Counted from the stretch's first letter, positions 13,376 to 20,439 are shown. The stretch: DNA of 27,477 bases from DASSFZ01 sp036514635 (GCA_036514635.1 DATBWU010000049.1:1-27477), one strand, 5' to 3'. The notes: generated from the letters alone by a model not told the origin. Made by a program: numbers and translations.

Positions 13376-14446
13376 TCACACCTGCGCCGCCTGTAGTCTC
13401 TCGGTTTGATCGCGTGTAGCAAGCTCGTCGATGAATTCGTCCAGCTCGCCGTCGAGCACGGTTTCCAATCGATATGAGGTGAGATTGATACGATGATCGG
13501 TGATGCGGTTCTGCGGGAAGTTGTAGGTGCGAATCTTCTCGCTGCGCTCGCCGGTGCCCACCTGCGAGCGGCGCGCGTCGGTGCGTTCGCTCTGGCGCTT
13601 CTGCTCTTCCAGTTCGTACAGGCGCGCGCGCAGAATCGACATGGCGCGCATCTTGTTCTGAAGTTGCGAGCGCTCATCCTGGCACTGCACAACAATGCCG
13701 GTCGGCAAATGCCGGATGCGCACGGCGGTGGAGTTCTTCTGCACGTTCTGGCCGCCGGCCCCCGCCGACTTGTAGACTTCGATCTCGATGTCTTTTTCGG
13801 GAATCTGCACCTCGACTTCCTCGACTTCCGGCAGCACGGCGACGGTGGCCGTCGAGGTGTGGATGCGGCCCTGCGCCTCGGTGACGGGCACGCGCTGCAC
13901 GCGATGGACGCCGCTCTCGTACTTCAGGCGCGAGTACGCGCCTTTGCCTTTGACCAGGCAGATCACTTCTTTGAAGCCGCCCACGCCGGTCTCGTTGGAC
14001 GATAACAGCTCGGTCTTCCAGTTGTGAGTTTCGGCGTAGCGCGTGTACATGCGGTATAGATCGGCGGCAAACAGGCCGGCTTCGTCGCCGCCCGTTCCGG
14101 CGCGAATCTCGACGATGACGTTCTTGTCGTCTTTGGGATCCCTGGGCAGCAGCAGCGACCGGAGGTCTGTCTCGATTTGCCCGAGGCGCGCTTCGAGGCG
14201 CGCAACCTCCTCCTGTGCCATCGCCAATAGATCGTCGTCGCTGGTGTCGGCGGCCAGCGTGCGCGCATCTTCGAGCTCCTTCCGCACCGACTGATACTCG
14301 CGGTAGGCGTCGACAATCGGTTGCAGGTCGGCGCGCTCCTGGCCGAATTCGCGCAGCTTGTTGTAGTTTCCGGCCACCGCGGGATCGGCCAGCAGTTTTT
14401 CCAGTTCTTCGTATCGGGCCTCGATGCCCTCAAGTTTTTCACGCAT
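13376..14446 (-). CDS. prfA: Peptide chain release factor 1
   Basis: A 356-residue class I release factor recognising UAA and UAG. The catalytic GGQ is at residues 231-233 in SAGAGGQNVQKNSTAVRI, where RF1 and RF2 trigger peptide release. The stop-codon-reading tripeptide is of RF1 type (Pro-Val-Thr in QRVPVTEAQGRIHTST, where RF2 has SPF). Also seen are PRDPKDDKNVIVEIRAGTGG and CQDERSQLQNKMRAM. The ATG at 14446 has no clear Shine-Dalgarno. A strong promoter is at 14502-14530, and the leader holds an 8-bp hairpin (14464-14488). The downstream partner prmC modifies Gln233. Confidence 0.97.
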   Translation of the reverse strand: MREKLEGIEARYEELEKLLADPAVAGNYNKLREFGQERADLQPIVDAYREYQSVRKELEDARTLAADTSDDDLLAMAQEEVARLEARLGQIETDLRSLLLPRDPKDDKNVIVEIRAGTGGDEAGLFAADLYRMYTRYAETHNWKTELLSSNETGVGGFKEVICLVKGKGAYSRLKYESGVHRVQRVPVTEAQGRIHTSTATVAVLPEVEEVEVQIPEKDIEIEVYKSAGAGGQNVQKNSTAVRIRHLPTGIVVQCQDERSQLQNKMRAMSILRARLYELEEQKRQSERTDARRSQVGTGERSEKIRTYNFPQNRITDHRINLTSYRLETVLDGELDEFIDELATRDQTERLQAAQV

Positions 14447-14463
14447 ACGCTGTATTCACATTA

Positions 14464-14488
14464 CGAGGCGACCTGACCGATCGCCTCG
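14464..14488 (-). other. Hairpin in the prfA leader
   Basis: CGAGGCGA (14464-14471) pairs perfectly with TCGCCTCG (14481-14488) around a 9-nt loop. The hairpin lies in the predicted 5' leader of prfA, ending about 18 nt before the start codon. There is no following T-run, so it is not a terminator. It may affect translation or transcript stability. Confidence 0.6.
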
Positions 14489-14501
14489 ACCCCTCAGGCT
14501 A

Positions 14502-14530
14502 ATTATATGCGGCTGAGGGAGGATGGTCAA
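14502..14530 (-). promoter_or_regulatory. Sigma70-type promoter for prfA-prmC
   Basis: TTGACC (14525-14530) and TATAAT (14502-14507) on the minus strand are exactly 17 bp apart, with 5 of 6 and 6 of 6 consensus matches. A loose inverted repeat, CCCTCAG and CTGAGGG, flanks the -10 box and may also end the FHA transcript. The leader would be about 49 nt. Confidence 0.75.
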
Positions 14531-14539
14531 GGAAGGCTT

Positions 14540-15055
14540 TTAAGGTTTCTCTTCCAGTGTCACTTTGAGGACGAGGCTACCGAGTTTGATCTCGTCGCCG
14601 TCGTGGAGTACTTCGGGCAGGTACGGGCGCAATTTGCGGCCGTTGAGGTAGGTGCCGTTGAGGCTTTCCAGGTCTTCTAGAAGGAAGTGACCGTTGAGGA
14701 AGTGCATGCGCGCATGACGCCGCGATACGCCGTAGGTCTGGCCGTCTGTGCCGGTTATATCGACATCGACGAACAGCCGGGCTTTGCGATCGCTTCGCCC
14801 GATCAGGGCCGTGGAGGCTGTCGAATCGATGACGAAGTGGCGATCGTCCGAGTCGGTGGTCAGGACAAGGGAGACGTCGGCCGGGGCTTGGCCAGCCTCC
14901 GGTCGTCCGAAGCTCGATGGCGTGAGCTTGGAGTTGCCGGTGTTCTGAAGACGCTCGGTAGCCAATGGCCCGCCGGTATGAAAGTACACGCCACAGGCTT
15001 CGCAGAACACAGCGCCCTCATGATTCTTGAACCCGCATGTCGGACAGGCGAACAT
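14540..15055 (-). CDS. Zinc-ribbon FHA domain protein
   Basis: A 171-residue protein. The N-terminus has a four-Cys zinc ribbon (Cys4, Cys7, Cys18, Cys21). After a Pro/Ser linker, a forkhead-associated domain runs from about residue 75 to 165, with the phosphothreonine-binding signatures ALIGRSDRK, SRRHARMHF and LEDLESLNGTYLNGRKL. FHA domains bind phosphothreonine on partners of Ser/Thr kinases, but no kinase is in the window. GTAAGGGGT upstream of the ATG serves as the ribosome-binding site. It has its own promoter (15104-15132). The zinc ribbon resembles that of the 607-residue protein at 2334-4157, so the same short N-terminal module is used twice in this window. Confidence 0.9.
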   Translation of the reverse strand: MFACPTCGFKNHEGAVFCEACGVYFHTGGPLATERLQNTGNSKLTPSSFGRPEAGQAPADVSLVLTTDSDDRHFVIDSTASTALIGRSDRKARLFVDVDITGTDGQTYGVSRRHARMHFLNGHFLLEDLESLNGTYLNGRKLRPYLPEVLHDGDEIKLGSLVLKVTLEEKP

Positions 15056-15101
15056 GACAACCCCTTACAGGGAGCAGAGCGTTCACCATAAAAAGCCCAC
15101 A

Positions 15102-16076
15102 TCATTCTATCGCATCCGTTTCACGTTGCAAAGTAGATAACAAGTCCCTATCGATTTCAAACCTCATGTCAAACCACGTGATGCGCGAATCGCTTGGGCG
15201 AAACCAGTTTGCCTGTCTGCGGACGAAGCGGCGCGTCTCGCGCTTGATGGCGGCCATCGCTTCGGCTTCACTGCACTCGCCGCGCAGAAACATCCCGATT
15301 TGTCGATACCCCAAACCCGACATCGACGGCAATGACCAATTATACTTTTTTGCCAACCGGCGCGTCTCTTCGACCAGGCCGGCGGCGATCATCGCATCGA
15401 CCCGTGCGTCGATCCGGGCGTACAGATCGGGTCGCGGCAGGGTCAGTCCAAAAATGATAACCCGATACGGTGGAGGCTGCACCTGGCCCAGTTCGCTGAA
15501 TCGTCTTCCACTCAAGCGATAGACTTCCAACGCGCGAATCGTGCGCCGCACATTGCGCGGATTGATCCGCGCAGCGGCAGCCGGGTCGACCTGCCGCAGC
15601 TCGGCGTACAGCGCCAGTTGGCCCTCACGCTCGGCGCGCGCCTCAAGCTCGGTACGCAGCGCCGGATCGGGTGGCACGGCGGGAATGCGCAGCCCTTCGG
15701 TCACGGCTTTGATGTACAGCCCCGTCCCGCCGACGAGCAGTGGCTGCCGGCCGCGCGAAAAGATGTCGTCGATCGCGGCGTAAGCCGCCGATTGGTATTG
15801 CGCCAGCGATAGAACTTCATCGGGATCGGCCACGTCGATCAGGTGATGCGGCACGCGCGCGCGCTGATCGGGCGTCGGCTTCGCGGTGCCGATGTCCATG
15901 CCACGGTAGACCTGTCGTGAATCCGCCGAGACGATTTCGCCGTCGATGTACTCGGCGAGCCGGATGGCGGTCTCTGTTTTGCCGACGGCGGTCGGGCCAA
16001 CGATGACGATAAGGGATGAAGGATGAAGGATGAGGGATGAAGAGTTGTTCGCCCCTCGACTTTCGTCATTCGTCAT
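15102..16076 (-). CDS. miaA: tRNA dimethylallyltransferase
   Basis: A 324-residue enzyme that adds a dimethylallyl group from DMAPP to A37 of tRNAs reading UNN codons. Seen are the P-loop GPTAVGKTETA, the DSRQVYRGMDIGTAKP motif, LVGGTGLYIKAV and the C-terminal RRFVRRQANWFR segment. Normal family members begin about 8 residues before the P-loop. Here about 21 extra residues precede it, rich in Ser, Leu, Ile and His (SSLILHPSSL). They are translated from a heptad tandem repeat. The ATG at 16076 overlaps the yraN stop by four bases (ATGA), supporting that start. It ends the operon GT4-yraN-miaA. Confidence 0.95.
   Translation of the reverse strand: MTNDESRGANNSSSLILHPSSLIVIVGPTAVGKTETAIRLAEYIDGEIVSADSRQVYRGMDIGTAKPTPDQRARVPHHLIDVADPDEVLSLAQYQSAAYAAIDDIFSRGRQPLLVGGTGLYIKAVTEGLRIPAVPPDPALRTELEARAEREGQLALYAELRQVDPAAAARINPRNVRRTIRALEVYRLSGRRFSELGQVQPPPYRVIIFGLTLPRPDLYARIDARVDAMIAAGLVEETRRLAKKYNWSLPSMSGLGYRQIGMFLRGECSEAEAMAAIKRETRRFVRRQANWFRPSDSRITWFDMRFEIDRDLLSTLQRETDAIE
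15104..15132 (-). promoter_or_regulatory. Sigma70-type promoter for the FHA gene
   Basis: TTTGCA (15127-15132) and TAGAAT (15104-15109) on the minus strand are 17 bp apart, with 4 of 6 and 5 of 6 matches. The promoter overlaps the last codons of miaA. Confidence 0.55.
16013..16075. repeat. Heptad tandem repeats inside the miaA start
   Basis: Four heptads, GGGATGA, AGGATGA, AGGATGA and GGGATGA (16013-16040), are followed after a gap by TTTCGTC and ATTCGTC (16061-16074). This is the same two-block layout as at 11627-11725 (GAATGAC units facing TTCATCC units). The sequence is translated as the N-terminal extension of miaA. Confidence 0.85.
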
Positions 16077-16447
16077 CTTCGCTCTTCCACGGCGTTCTCA
16101 ATCACCTCGATGCGCAGGAGCTGGCCGCGCGGGGACATTTCCACGGCGACGACGTCGATACGCCAATCGCGATCGTCCGGGCCGTTTTCTTGAAGGTAGG
16201 TCTGGGCGGTTTCGATGAGCTTGGCTTGCTTGGCCGGTGTGATCGATTCCAGGGGCGTGCCACGCTCGTTGCCGCGCCGCGTGCGCACTTCGACGAAGAC
16301 TCGCACGCCGTCTTGCTCCGCCACGACGTCGATCTCGCCGACCGGGCAGCGCCAGTTGCGCGCGACGATGCGGTAACCGTGCCGCTCCAATTCGCGCACG
16401 GCCAGCGCCTCGCCCGCCTGTCCTAACGCCCGTCGTTGATCGGCCAT
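16073..16447 (-). CDS. yraN: YraN/UPF0102 family nuclease-fold protein
   Basis: A 124-residue protein of the UPF0102 family, which has a restriction-endonuclease-like fold and has been implicated in DNA recombination or repair; its biochemical role is not settled. The conserved core is seen as ARNWRCPVGEIDVVAEQDG followed by VFVEVRTRRGNERGTPLES, which gives the E-x-D ... E-V-K/R active-site pattern. The ATG at 16447 begins MADQRRALGQAGEALA, the usual N-terminus; a TTG eight codons upstream is less likely. The stop overlaps the miaA start by four bases. It lies 42 bp after a GT4 gene, with a repeat between. Confidence 0.9.
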   Translation of the reverse strand: MADQRRALGQAGEALAVRELERHGYRIVARNWRCPVGEIDVVAEQDGVRVFVEVRTRRGNERGTPLESITPAKQAKLIETAQTYLQENGPDDRDWRIDVVAVEMSPRGQLLRIEVIENAVEERR

Positions 16448-16469
16448 GGCCCTGGTCCTGCCAGCCCCC

Positions 16470-16520
16470 AAGTCGCGAAGGCGCCCAGATTACTTCGTGT
16501 CTTTGTGTCTTTGTGGTTGA
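16470..16520. repeat. CACAAAGACACGAAG-type repeat, copy 6 (half)
   Basis: The block CTTCGTGTCTTTGTGTCTTT, then GTGGTTGA, spans 16493-16520. A GTCGCGAAGGCGC remnant at 16472-16485 may be the other arm. The last nine residues of the GT4 protein (QPQRHKDTK) and its TAA stop are read from it. Confidence 0.75.
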
Positions 16521-17665
16521 TTTCTTTCTCGGATTAGCCGCTCGTAGTGGTCGAGAACGCGGCGCGCGGTGATGTCCATGCTGAACTGCGACGCGGACCG
16601 CTGTGCGCCATCGCTCAAGCGCGTGCGCAAGCCGGCATCGCTGGCGATACGCCTTATGCGCTCAGCCAGCGCTTCCGCGCCGACCGGCGCGAGCAAGCCA
16701 TTCTCACCGTCGGTGATTGTTTCGTGAATGCCGGGCACGTCGTAAGCCAGGACGGGCCGGCCGGCGGCCAGCGCCTCGATGATGGTCATCGGGTGTCCCT
16801 CGGTATACGAGGCGGTGACAAATACATCGGCGGCTTTGAGTAGCGACGGAACCTCGGCGTTGGGGCGCATGCCCAGAAAGTGTACTCGAGCGCTCAAGTT
16901 CAGTGCGGCGACTCTGGCGCGGACGGCTGCCGCCTGCGGGCCATCGCCGACGATCGCGAGTACCACGCCGGGCGCGGCAGTACACACGCGCGCAAATGCG
17001 TCGAGCAGACCTAGTAAGTTCTTCTCCGAGCCGATGCGGCCCACGTACATCAACACCACGGCATCGGGCGGCAGACCGAGGCTGGACCTGGGTAACGGCT
17101 TCGCATGTGTAAATTGATCCAGATCGATGCCGTTGGGGATAATCTCGATCGGCGCATCGACTCCCAACGATGCCAGCATAGAGTGGGCTGAGGGGGACAC
17201 GGCGATGATCAGATCGCAGCGTCGGGCGAAGTGGCGCATCCATATCCCGAGCAGGCCGAGCGACGCGCGCGCCGGCAGAATCGGCAAGTAATGCCGGCTA
17301 TAGTAATCGTAGCGGGTGTGATTTGTGAAGATCAACGGTTTGTTCAAGCGCCGGCTCAAGCGCGCGGCCAGCGATCCGGCCACGAACGGATGGTGCACGT
17401 GCAAGACATCCATCGTCTGCGCGATCGACCAGGCGTGACGGGTGTAGGTCGGGCCGACGTAGTAGCCAGAATGGCCCAGGGGCACGCCGGGCGAGCGGTG
17501 AATGTTCGACTCGGAATCGACCCGCCGCGTATGGCCAAAGGTGAAGACGTGCGGCTCGTGCCCCAACTTCGTCAGGGTTCGGTTGAAGACCTGGATGAAG
17601 ATCGAGACGCCGTTGATGATCGGTAGATAGGAATCGGTAAATTGGCCGACGCGCATCGCGTGCAT
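16490..17665 (-). CDS. GT4 family glycosyltransferase (diacylglycerol glucosyltransferase-like)
   Basis: A 391-residue GT-B enzyme. It begins MHAMRVGQFTDSYLPIINGV, with the Tyr-Leu-Pro-x-x-Asn-Gly-Val loop common in glycolipid glycosyltransferases (1,2-diacylglycerol glucosyltransferases and PimB-like enzymes). HHPFVAGSLAARLSRR, PNGIDLDQF and LMYVGRIGSEKNLLGLLDAF follow. The donor motif E-x7-E is seen as EGHPMTIIEALAAGRPVLAY. It probably acts on a lipid acceptor at the cytoplasmic face. The ATG at 17665 has GGGAGG 11 bp upstream; the ATG at 17656 is an alternative. The long upstream extension of the open frame (to 17902) crosses the promoter region and is not used. The C-terminal tail comes from a dispersed repeat. 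Confidence 0.88.
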   Translation of the reverse strand: MHAMRVGQFTDSYLPIINGVSIFIQVFNRTLTKLGHEPHVFTFGHTRRVDSESNIHRSPGVPLGHSGYYVGPTYTRHAWSIAQTMDVLHVHHPFVAGSLAARLSRRLNKPLIFTNHTRYDYYSRHYLPILPARASLGLLGIWMRHFARRCDLIIAVSPSAHSMLASLGVDAPIEIIPNGIDLDQFTHAKPLPRSSLGLPPDAVVLMYVGRIGSEKNLLGLLDAFARVCTAAPGVVLAIVGDGPQAAAVRARVAALNLSARVHFLGMRPNAEVPSLLKAADVFVTASYTEGHPMTIIEALAAGRPVLAYDVPGIHETITDGENGLLAPVGAEALAERIRRIASDAGLRTRLSDGAQRSASQFSMDITARRVLDHYERLIRERNQPQRHKDTK

Positions 17666-17791
17666 GGTAGTTGATACCTCCCATATAGTCAAATGGTAAA
17701 ATCCGCGCCTGGGTTCCCTGGCCGGTCCGCTAGACTTCCGGGGCCTCTGAGACTTCGGAAGTTTCTGGGTTCCGAACCGGCGGGCGGGTTG
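17666..17791. other. Divergent intergenic region with hairpin
   Basis: This region lies between the GT4 gene (minus) and the cyclic-nucleotide-binding gene (plus). It holds an inverted repeat ACTTCCG (17734-17740) and CGGAAGT (17756-17762) with a 15-nt loop, near a second CGGAA-type word (TTCCGAA). No clear promoter was found for the minus-strand gene. The plus-strand promoter lies just after, at 17792-17820. Confidence 0.55.
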
Positions 17792-17820
17792 TTGCCCAGG
17801 CATTTCCTTTGTGTTAGAAT
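17792..17820 (+). promoter_or_regulatory. Sigma70-type promoter for the cyclic-nucleotide-binding gene
   Basis: TTGCCC (17792-17797) and TAGAAT (17815-17820) are 17 bp apart, with 4 of 6 and 5 of 6 matches. The leader would be about 40 nt and contains GGGAGG at 17858-17863. Confidence 0.6.
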
Positions 17821-17867
17821 AGCAACCAATCGATCTCAAACTGGCCCGGATGCCGCAGGGAGGCAGC

Positions 17868-18371
17868 ATGAACAAGATCGACATTCTGAAGCGCGCCGAC
17901 ATTTTCTATGATCTCGTGCCGCAGCATTACGAAATGTTGGCGGCGATTTGTGAAGAGCAGAAGGCGCGGCTGGGCGACATCCTCTTCGAGGAGAACACAC
18001 CAGGTACGGAGATGTACGTCATTGGACGGGGGGCGGTGGAGATTTTGGTGGACCCGTCTATCGTCGGCGGGCCGGCGGCCAGGAAGCGCGCCACCGGGCC
18101 GGTCACCATCGCGACACTCCGCGAGGGGCAGACGTTTGGCGAGGTGGCTCTGGTCGATCAAGGTCTGCGGTCGGCATCGGCGCGCTGTGCCGAAGCCGAG
18201 ACCACGCTCCTGCGCATCCCGCGCGAAAAGTTTCTGAACCTGTGCGAGACGTATCCCGAACTCGGGTACAGGGTGATGCGCAACATGGCGGCCGACCTGG
18301 CGTTCAAGATTCGCGGCAGCGATCTGGCGATCCGCGAACAACTGTTGTGGCGGCCCCGGCAGAGCACGTAG
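17868..18371 (+). CDS. Single-domain cyclic-nucleotide-binding (CNB/cNMP) protein
   Basis: A 167-residue protein consisting of one cyclic-nucleotide-binding domain, with no helix-turn-helix after it, so it is not a CRP-type activator. The N-terminal helix DILKRADIFYDLVPQHYEML and the strand GDILFEENTPGTEMYVIGRG are typical. The phosphate-binding cassette is FGEVALVDQGLRSASARC, with the conserved Glu and Arg that contact cyclic nucleotide ribose and phosphate. It could bind cAMP or cGMP, or it could be a degenerate family member used as a protein-interaction module. The start is fixed by GGGAGG 4 bp before the ATG. No cyclase is seen nearby. Confidence 0.88.
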   Translation: MNKIDILKRADIFYDLVPQHYEMLAAICEEQKARLGDILFEENTPGTEMYVIGRGAVEILVDPSIVGGPAARKRATGPVTIATLREGQTFGEVALVDQGLRSASARCAEAETTLLRIPREKFLNLCETYPELGYRVMRNMAADLAFKIRGSDLAIREQLLWRPRQST

Positions 18372-18430
18372 TCGGGCGCGGTGGCGCGACCACATCGGCG
18401 ATGTTTATCGACAGTGAAAGGGTAAGCGCG

Positions 18431-18664
18431 ATGGTTAAGACAATAGACGCAGTGTTTGACGGAAAGGTATTCCGCCCGGATGACCCAGTTGGGCTTGAGC
18501 CGAATACTCACGTTCGCCTGACCATCGAAACTGCACAGCCAGTTACCGGTGAGGCCGAGTCTTTTCTGCGCATCGCCCGCTCACTCCGCTTAGATGGGCC
18601 ACAAGACTGGGCCGCGAATCTAGAAACCTATCTGTACGGCGGAGAAGATCAACATGCTGGCTGA
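18431..18664 (+). CDS. DUF104 (AF2212-like) antitoxin
   Basis: A 77-residue protein. MVKTIDAVFDGKVFRPDDPV and LEPNTHVRLTIET at the start are the hallmark of the DUF104/AF2212-like antitoxin family, which pairs with PIN-domain toxins. The C-terminal half (SFLRIARSLRLDGPQDWAAN) is the part expected to bind the toxin. It ends 11 bp inside the PIN gene, which implies coupled translation. A weak AAAGGG lies upstream. Base composition of the pair is lower than in its neighbours. A longer open frame from 18242 overlaps the preceding gene and is not used. Confidence 0.88.
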   Translation: MVKTIDAVFDGKVFRPDDPVGLEPNTHVRLTIETAQPVTGEAESFLRIARSLRLDGPQDWAANLETYLYGGEDQHAG

Positions 18665-19070
18665 GGTGTTCCTTGATACGGCCTATGCTATCGCATTGTC
18701 CTCGCCGAACGACCTTTTTCACCATCATGCCATGCAGTTAGCCGACCGGATGGAAGCAGAAGGCACTTCCCTCGTAACGACTCGGGCTGTGCTGTTGGAA
18801 ATCGGAAATGCGTTGTCCAGGCAACGTCATCGGGACGCCGCCGTTAGATTGTTGGACGCGCTCGAAGCCGATCCTGAAGTTGAGATAACTCCACTGTCGG
18901 AACCGCTTTATGCACAGGCTTTGCGCCTGTATCGTGAACGACCCGATAAAGAGTGGGGACTCACCGACTGTGTCTCCTTTGTCGTCATGCAAGAACGCGG
19001 GATTACCGAAGCACTCACGACCGATGAGCATTTTCAGCAGGCAGGCTTTCACGCGCTCATGCGCGGCTGA
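18654..19070 (+). CDS. PIN-domain (VapC-like) ribonuclease toxin
   Basis: A 138-residue PIN-domain protein. The four acidic residues of the Mg-dependent nuclease site are present: Asp8 in FLDTAYAI, Glu49 in LLEIGNAL, Asp105 in LTDCVSFVVM and Asp124 in TTDEHFQQAGF. The protein is therefore predicted to be an active RNA-cleaving toxin, with the overlapping DUF104 gene as its antitoxin. GC is about half (31 of 60 bases at 18661-18720), against 40 of 60 at 18121-18180, suggesting horizontal acquisition. A hairpin terminator follows at 19105-19145. Confidence 0.9.
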   Translation: MLAEVFLDTAYAIALSSPNDLFHHHAMQLADRMEAEGTSLVTTRAVLLEIGNALSRQRHRDAAVRLLDALEADPEVEITPLSEPLYAQALRLYRERPDKEWGLTDCVSFVVMQERGITEALTTDEHFQQAGFHALMRG

Positions 19071-19104
19071 ACTCTGCCGTTCGACGAACGTTCATGTCGT
19101 TAGG

Positions 19105-19145
19105 ATCGGACGGAGGCCCACAAGGCATCCGTCCGATTGTTTGTC
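19105..19145 (+). terminator. Intrinsic terminator after the toxin gene
   Basis: ATCGGACGGA (19105-19114) pairs perfectly with TCCGTCCGAT (19128-19137). An inner GCC/GGC extends the stem around the loop CACAA. The T-rich tail TGTTTGT follows. It ends the toxin-antitoxin transcript just before cinA, whose ATG is at 19163. Confidence 0.75.
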
Positions 19146-19162
19146 TGTTGATGAGGAAGAGA

Positions 19163-20377
19163 ATGCACGCTGAAATCATCGCCACCGGCAGCGAGTTGAT
19201 GCTGGGCGAGCAGGTCGATACGAATTCGGCCTACATCGCCCGCAAGCTACGCGAGATCGGGCTGCCGCTGGCCTACATCACGCACGTCGGCGACGACCTG
19301 GCCGCGATGGTGGATGCGATCCGGGTTGCGTTGTCTCGATCCGACATCATTCTCATCGGCGGGGGACTCGGCCCGACGGTCGATGACGTGACGCGCCTGG
19401 CTGTGGCGCGCGCGCTCGGTCGCGAACTGGTCTTCCGGCCCGATTTGCTGGAGCAGATCGAGGCGCGCTTCCGGGCGTATGGCCGGAAAATGACCGAGAA
19501 CAATCGCCAGCAGGCCTACGTGCCGGATGGCGCGCGGCCGATCGAGAACCCGGTGGGCACGGCTCCCGCGTTCATCGTCGAGCACGAAGGCAAGTCGATC
19601 AGTTGCCTGCCCGGCGTGCCGCGCGAGATGACGTATCTGCTCGACCACGCGGTGATTCCCTATCTGCGCACCCGGTTCGATCTGCACGAGGTGATCGTAG
19701 TGCGCACGCTACACACGATCGGCGAGGGCGAGAGCCGCATCGACGCCTTGATTCACGATCTGGAGCAGTCGGCCAACCCCTCGATCGGCCTGTCGGCCAA
19801 GCAGGGACAGGTGGATGTGCGCTTGGCGGCGAAGGCGAGCAGCCGTGAGGAGGGACGGGCGGTGCTGGCTGCGCTGGAAGAGCAGGTGCGACGGCGGATC
19901 GGCGTGCTGATCTTCGGCGCGGATGACGATACGCTTGAGGGAGTGATCGCCGCACTGCTGGCCGAAAGACGGATGACGCTGGCGACCGTCGAGCTGAACA
20001 CGGGCGGCACGATCAGCAGCCGCTTGACTCAGCGGGCGCTGCCGGCGATGCATGACGTGTTTCGCGGCGGGCTGGTGCTGTCGGGCCCGAACGCGCTGCG
20101 CAAGACGCTCGACGTGGAGGTCGATCCGTCAGAGCAAGTAGGGGCCGTGGCGCGCGCGGCCCAGCGCGTGCGGATGATCCACGACACGGCACTGGGACTG
20201 GCGGCGATGGTGCGCGATGCACGGGAAGGTGAGTCGGGCATTCCGCTCTACGCGGCGCTGGTGTGGGAAAACGGGTCGGAAACGCTTGAACGAACTTACG
20301 GCGGGCATCCCGACCTCGTGGCGCAATGGACGGCTTCACTGGCATTGGGGATGTTGTGGAGACATTTGCGAGTTTAA
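19163..20377 (+). CDS. cinA: CinA family protein with degenerate C-terminal deamidase domain
   Basis: A 404-residue protein. The N-terminal molybdopterin-binding-like domain is well conserved (AEIIATGSELMLGEQVDTNS, IGGGLGPTVDDVTR, CLPGVPREM), as expected for the COG1058 domain that hydrolyses ADP-ribose. The C-terminal domain should be a PncC-type nicotinamide mononucleotide deamidase, with signature E-S-C-T-G-G. Here it reads E277-L-N-T-G-G, so the Ser and Cys are lost. The usual T-G-x-A-G-P-G-G segment is also replaced by LGLAAMVRDAREGE. The deamidase activity is therefore probably gone. The start at 19163 has GAGGAAGAGA directly upstream; ATG codons at 19151 and 19094 are less likely. It follows the toxin gene by 92 bp, with a terminator between. 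Confidence 0.9.
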   Translation: MHAEIIATGSELMLGEQVDTNSAYIARKLREIGLPLAYITHVGDDLAAMVDAIRVALSRSDIILIGGGLGPTVDDVTRLAVARALGRELVFRPDLLEQIEARFRAYGRKMTENNRQQAYVPDGARPIENPVGTAPAFIVEHEGKSISCLPGVPREMTYLLDHAVIPYLRTRFDLHEVIVVRTLHTIGEGESRIDALIHDLEQSANPSIGLSAKQGQVDVRLAAKASSREEGRAVLAALEEQVRRRIGVLIFGADDDTLEGVIAALLAERRMTLATVELNTGGTISSRLTQRALPAMHDVFRGGLVLSGPNALRKTLDVEVDPSEQVGAVARAAQRVRMIHDTALGLAAMVRDAREGESGIPLYAALVWENGSETLERTYGGHPDLVAQWTASLALGMLWRHLRV

Positions 20378-20439
20378 CTGGCTCTTTGGTGGGTTTAATG
20401 CGGGGTTAAGCAATCCGCGCGATACTAGGGTCGCCTGGG

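Noticed and set aside
13375..13695. Extended N-terminus of prmC (107 more codons)
   Set aside because: The extension overlaps prfA out of frame and is Arg/Ser/Thr-rich; the GTG at 13374 directly after the prfA stop gives the normal PrmC start.
17734..17762. Intrinsic terminator in the 17666-17867 gap
   Set aside because: The ACTTCCG/CGGAAGT hairpin has a 15-nt loop and no T-run, and it lies between divergent genes, where no transcript should end.
17668..17902. Extended N-terminus of the GT4 enzyme (79 more codons)
   Set aside because: It crosses the divergent promoter and leader of the cyclic-nucleotide-binding gene. The ATG at 17665 has GGGAGG upstream and gives the usual GT4 N-terminus.
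18242..18430. Extended antitoxin start at 18242
   Set aside because: The extension overlaps the end of the cyclic-nucleotide-binding gene in another frame; the DUF104 signature begins exactly at the ATG at 18431.
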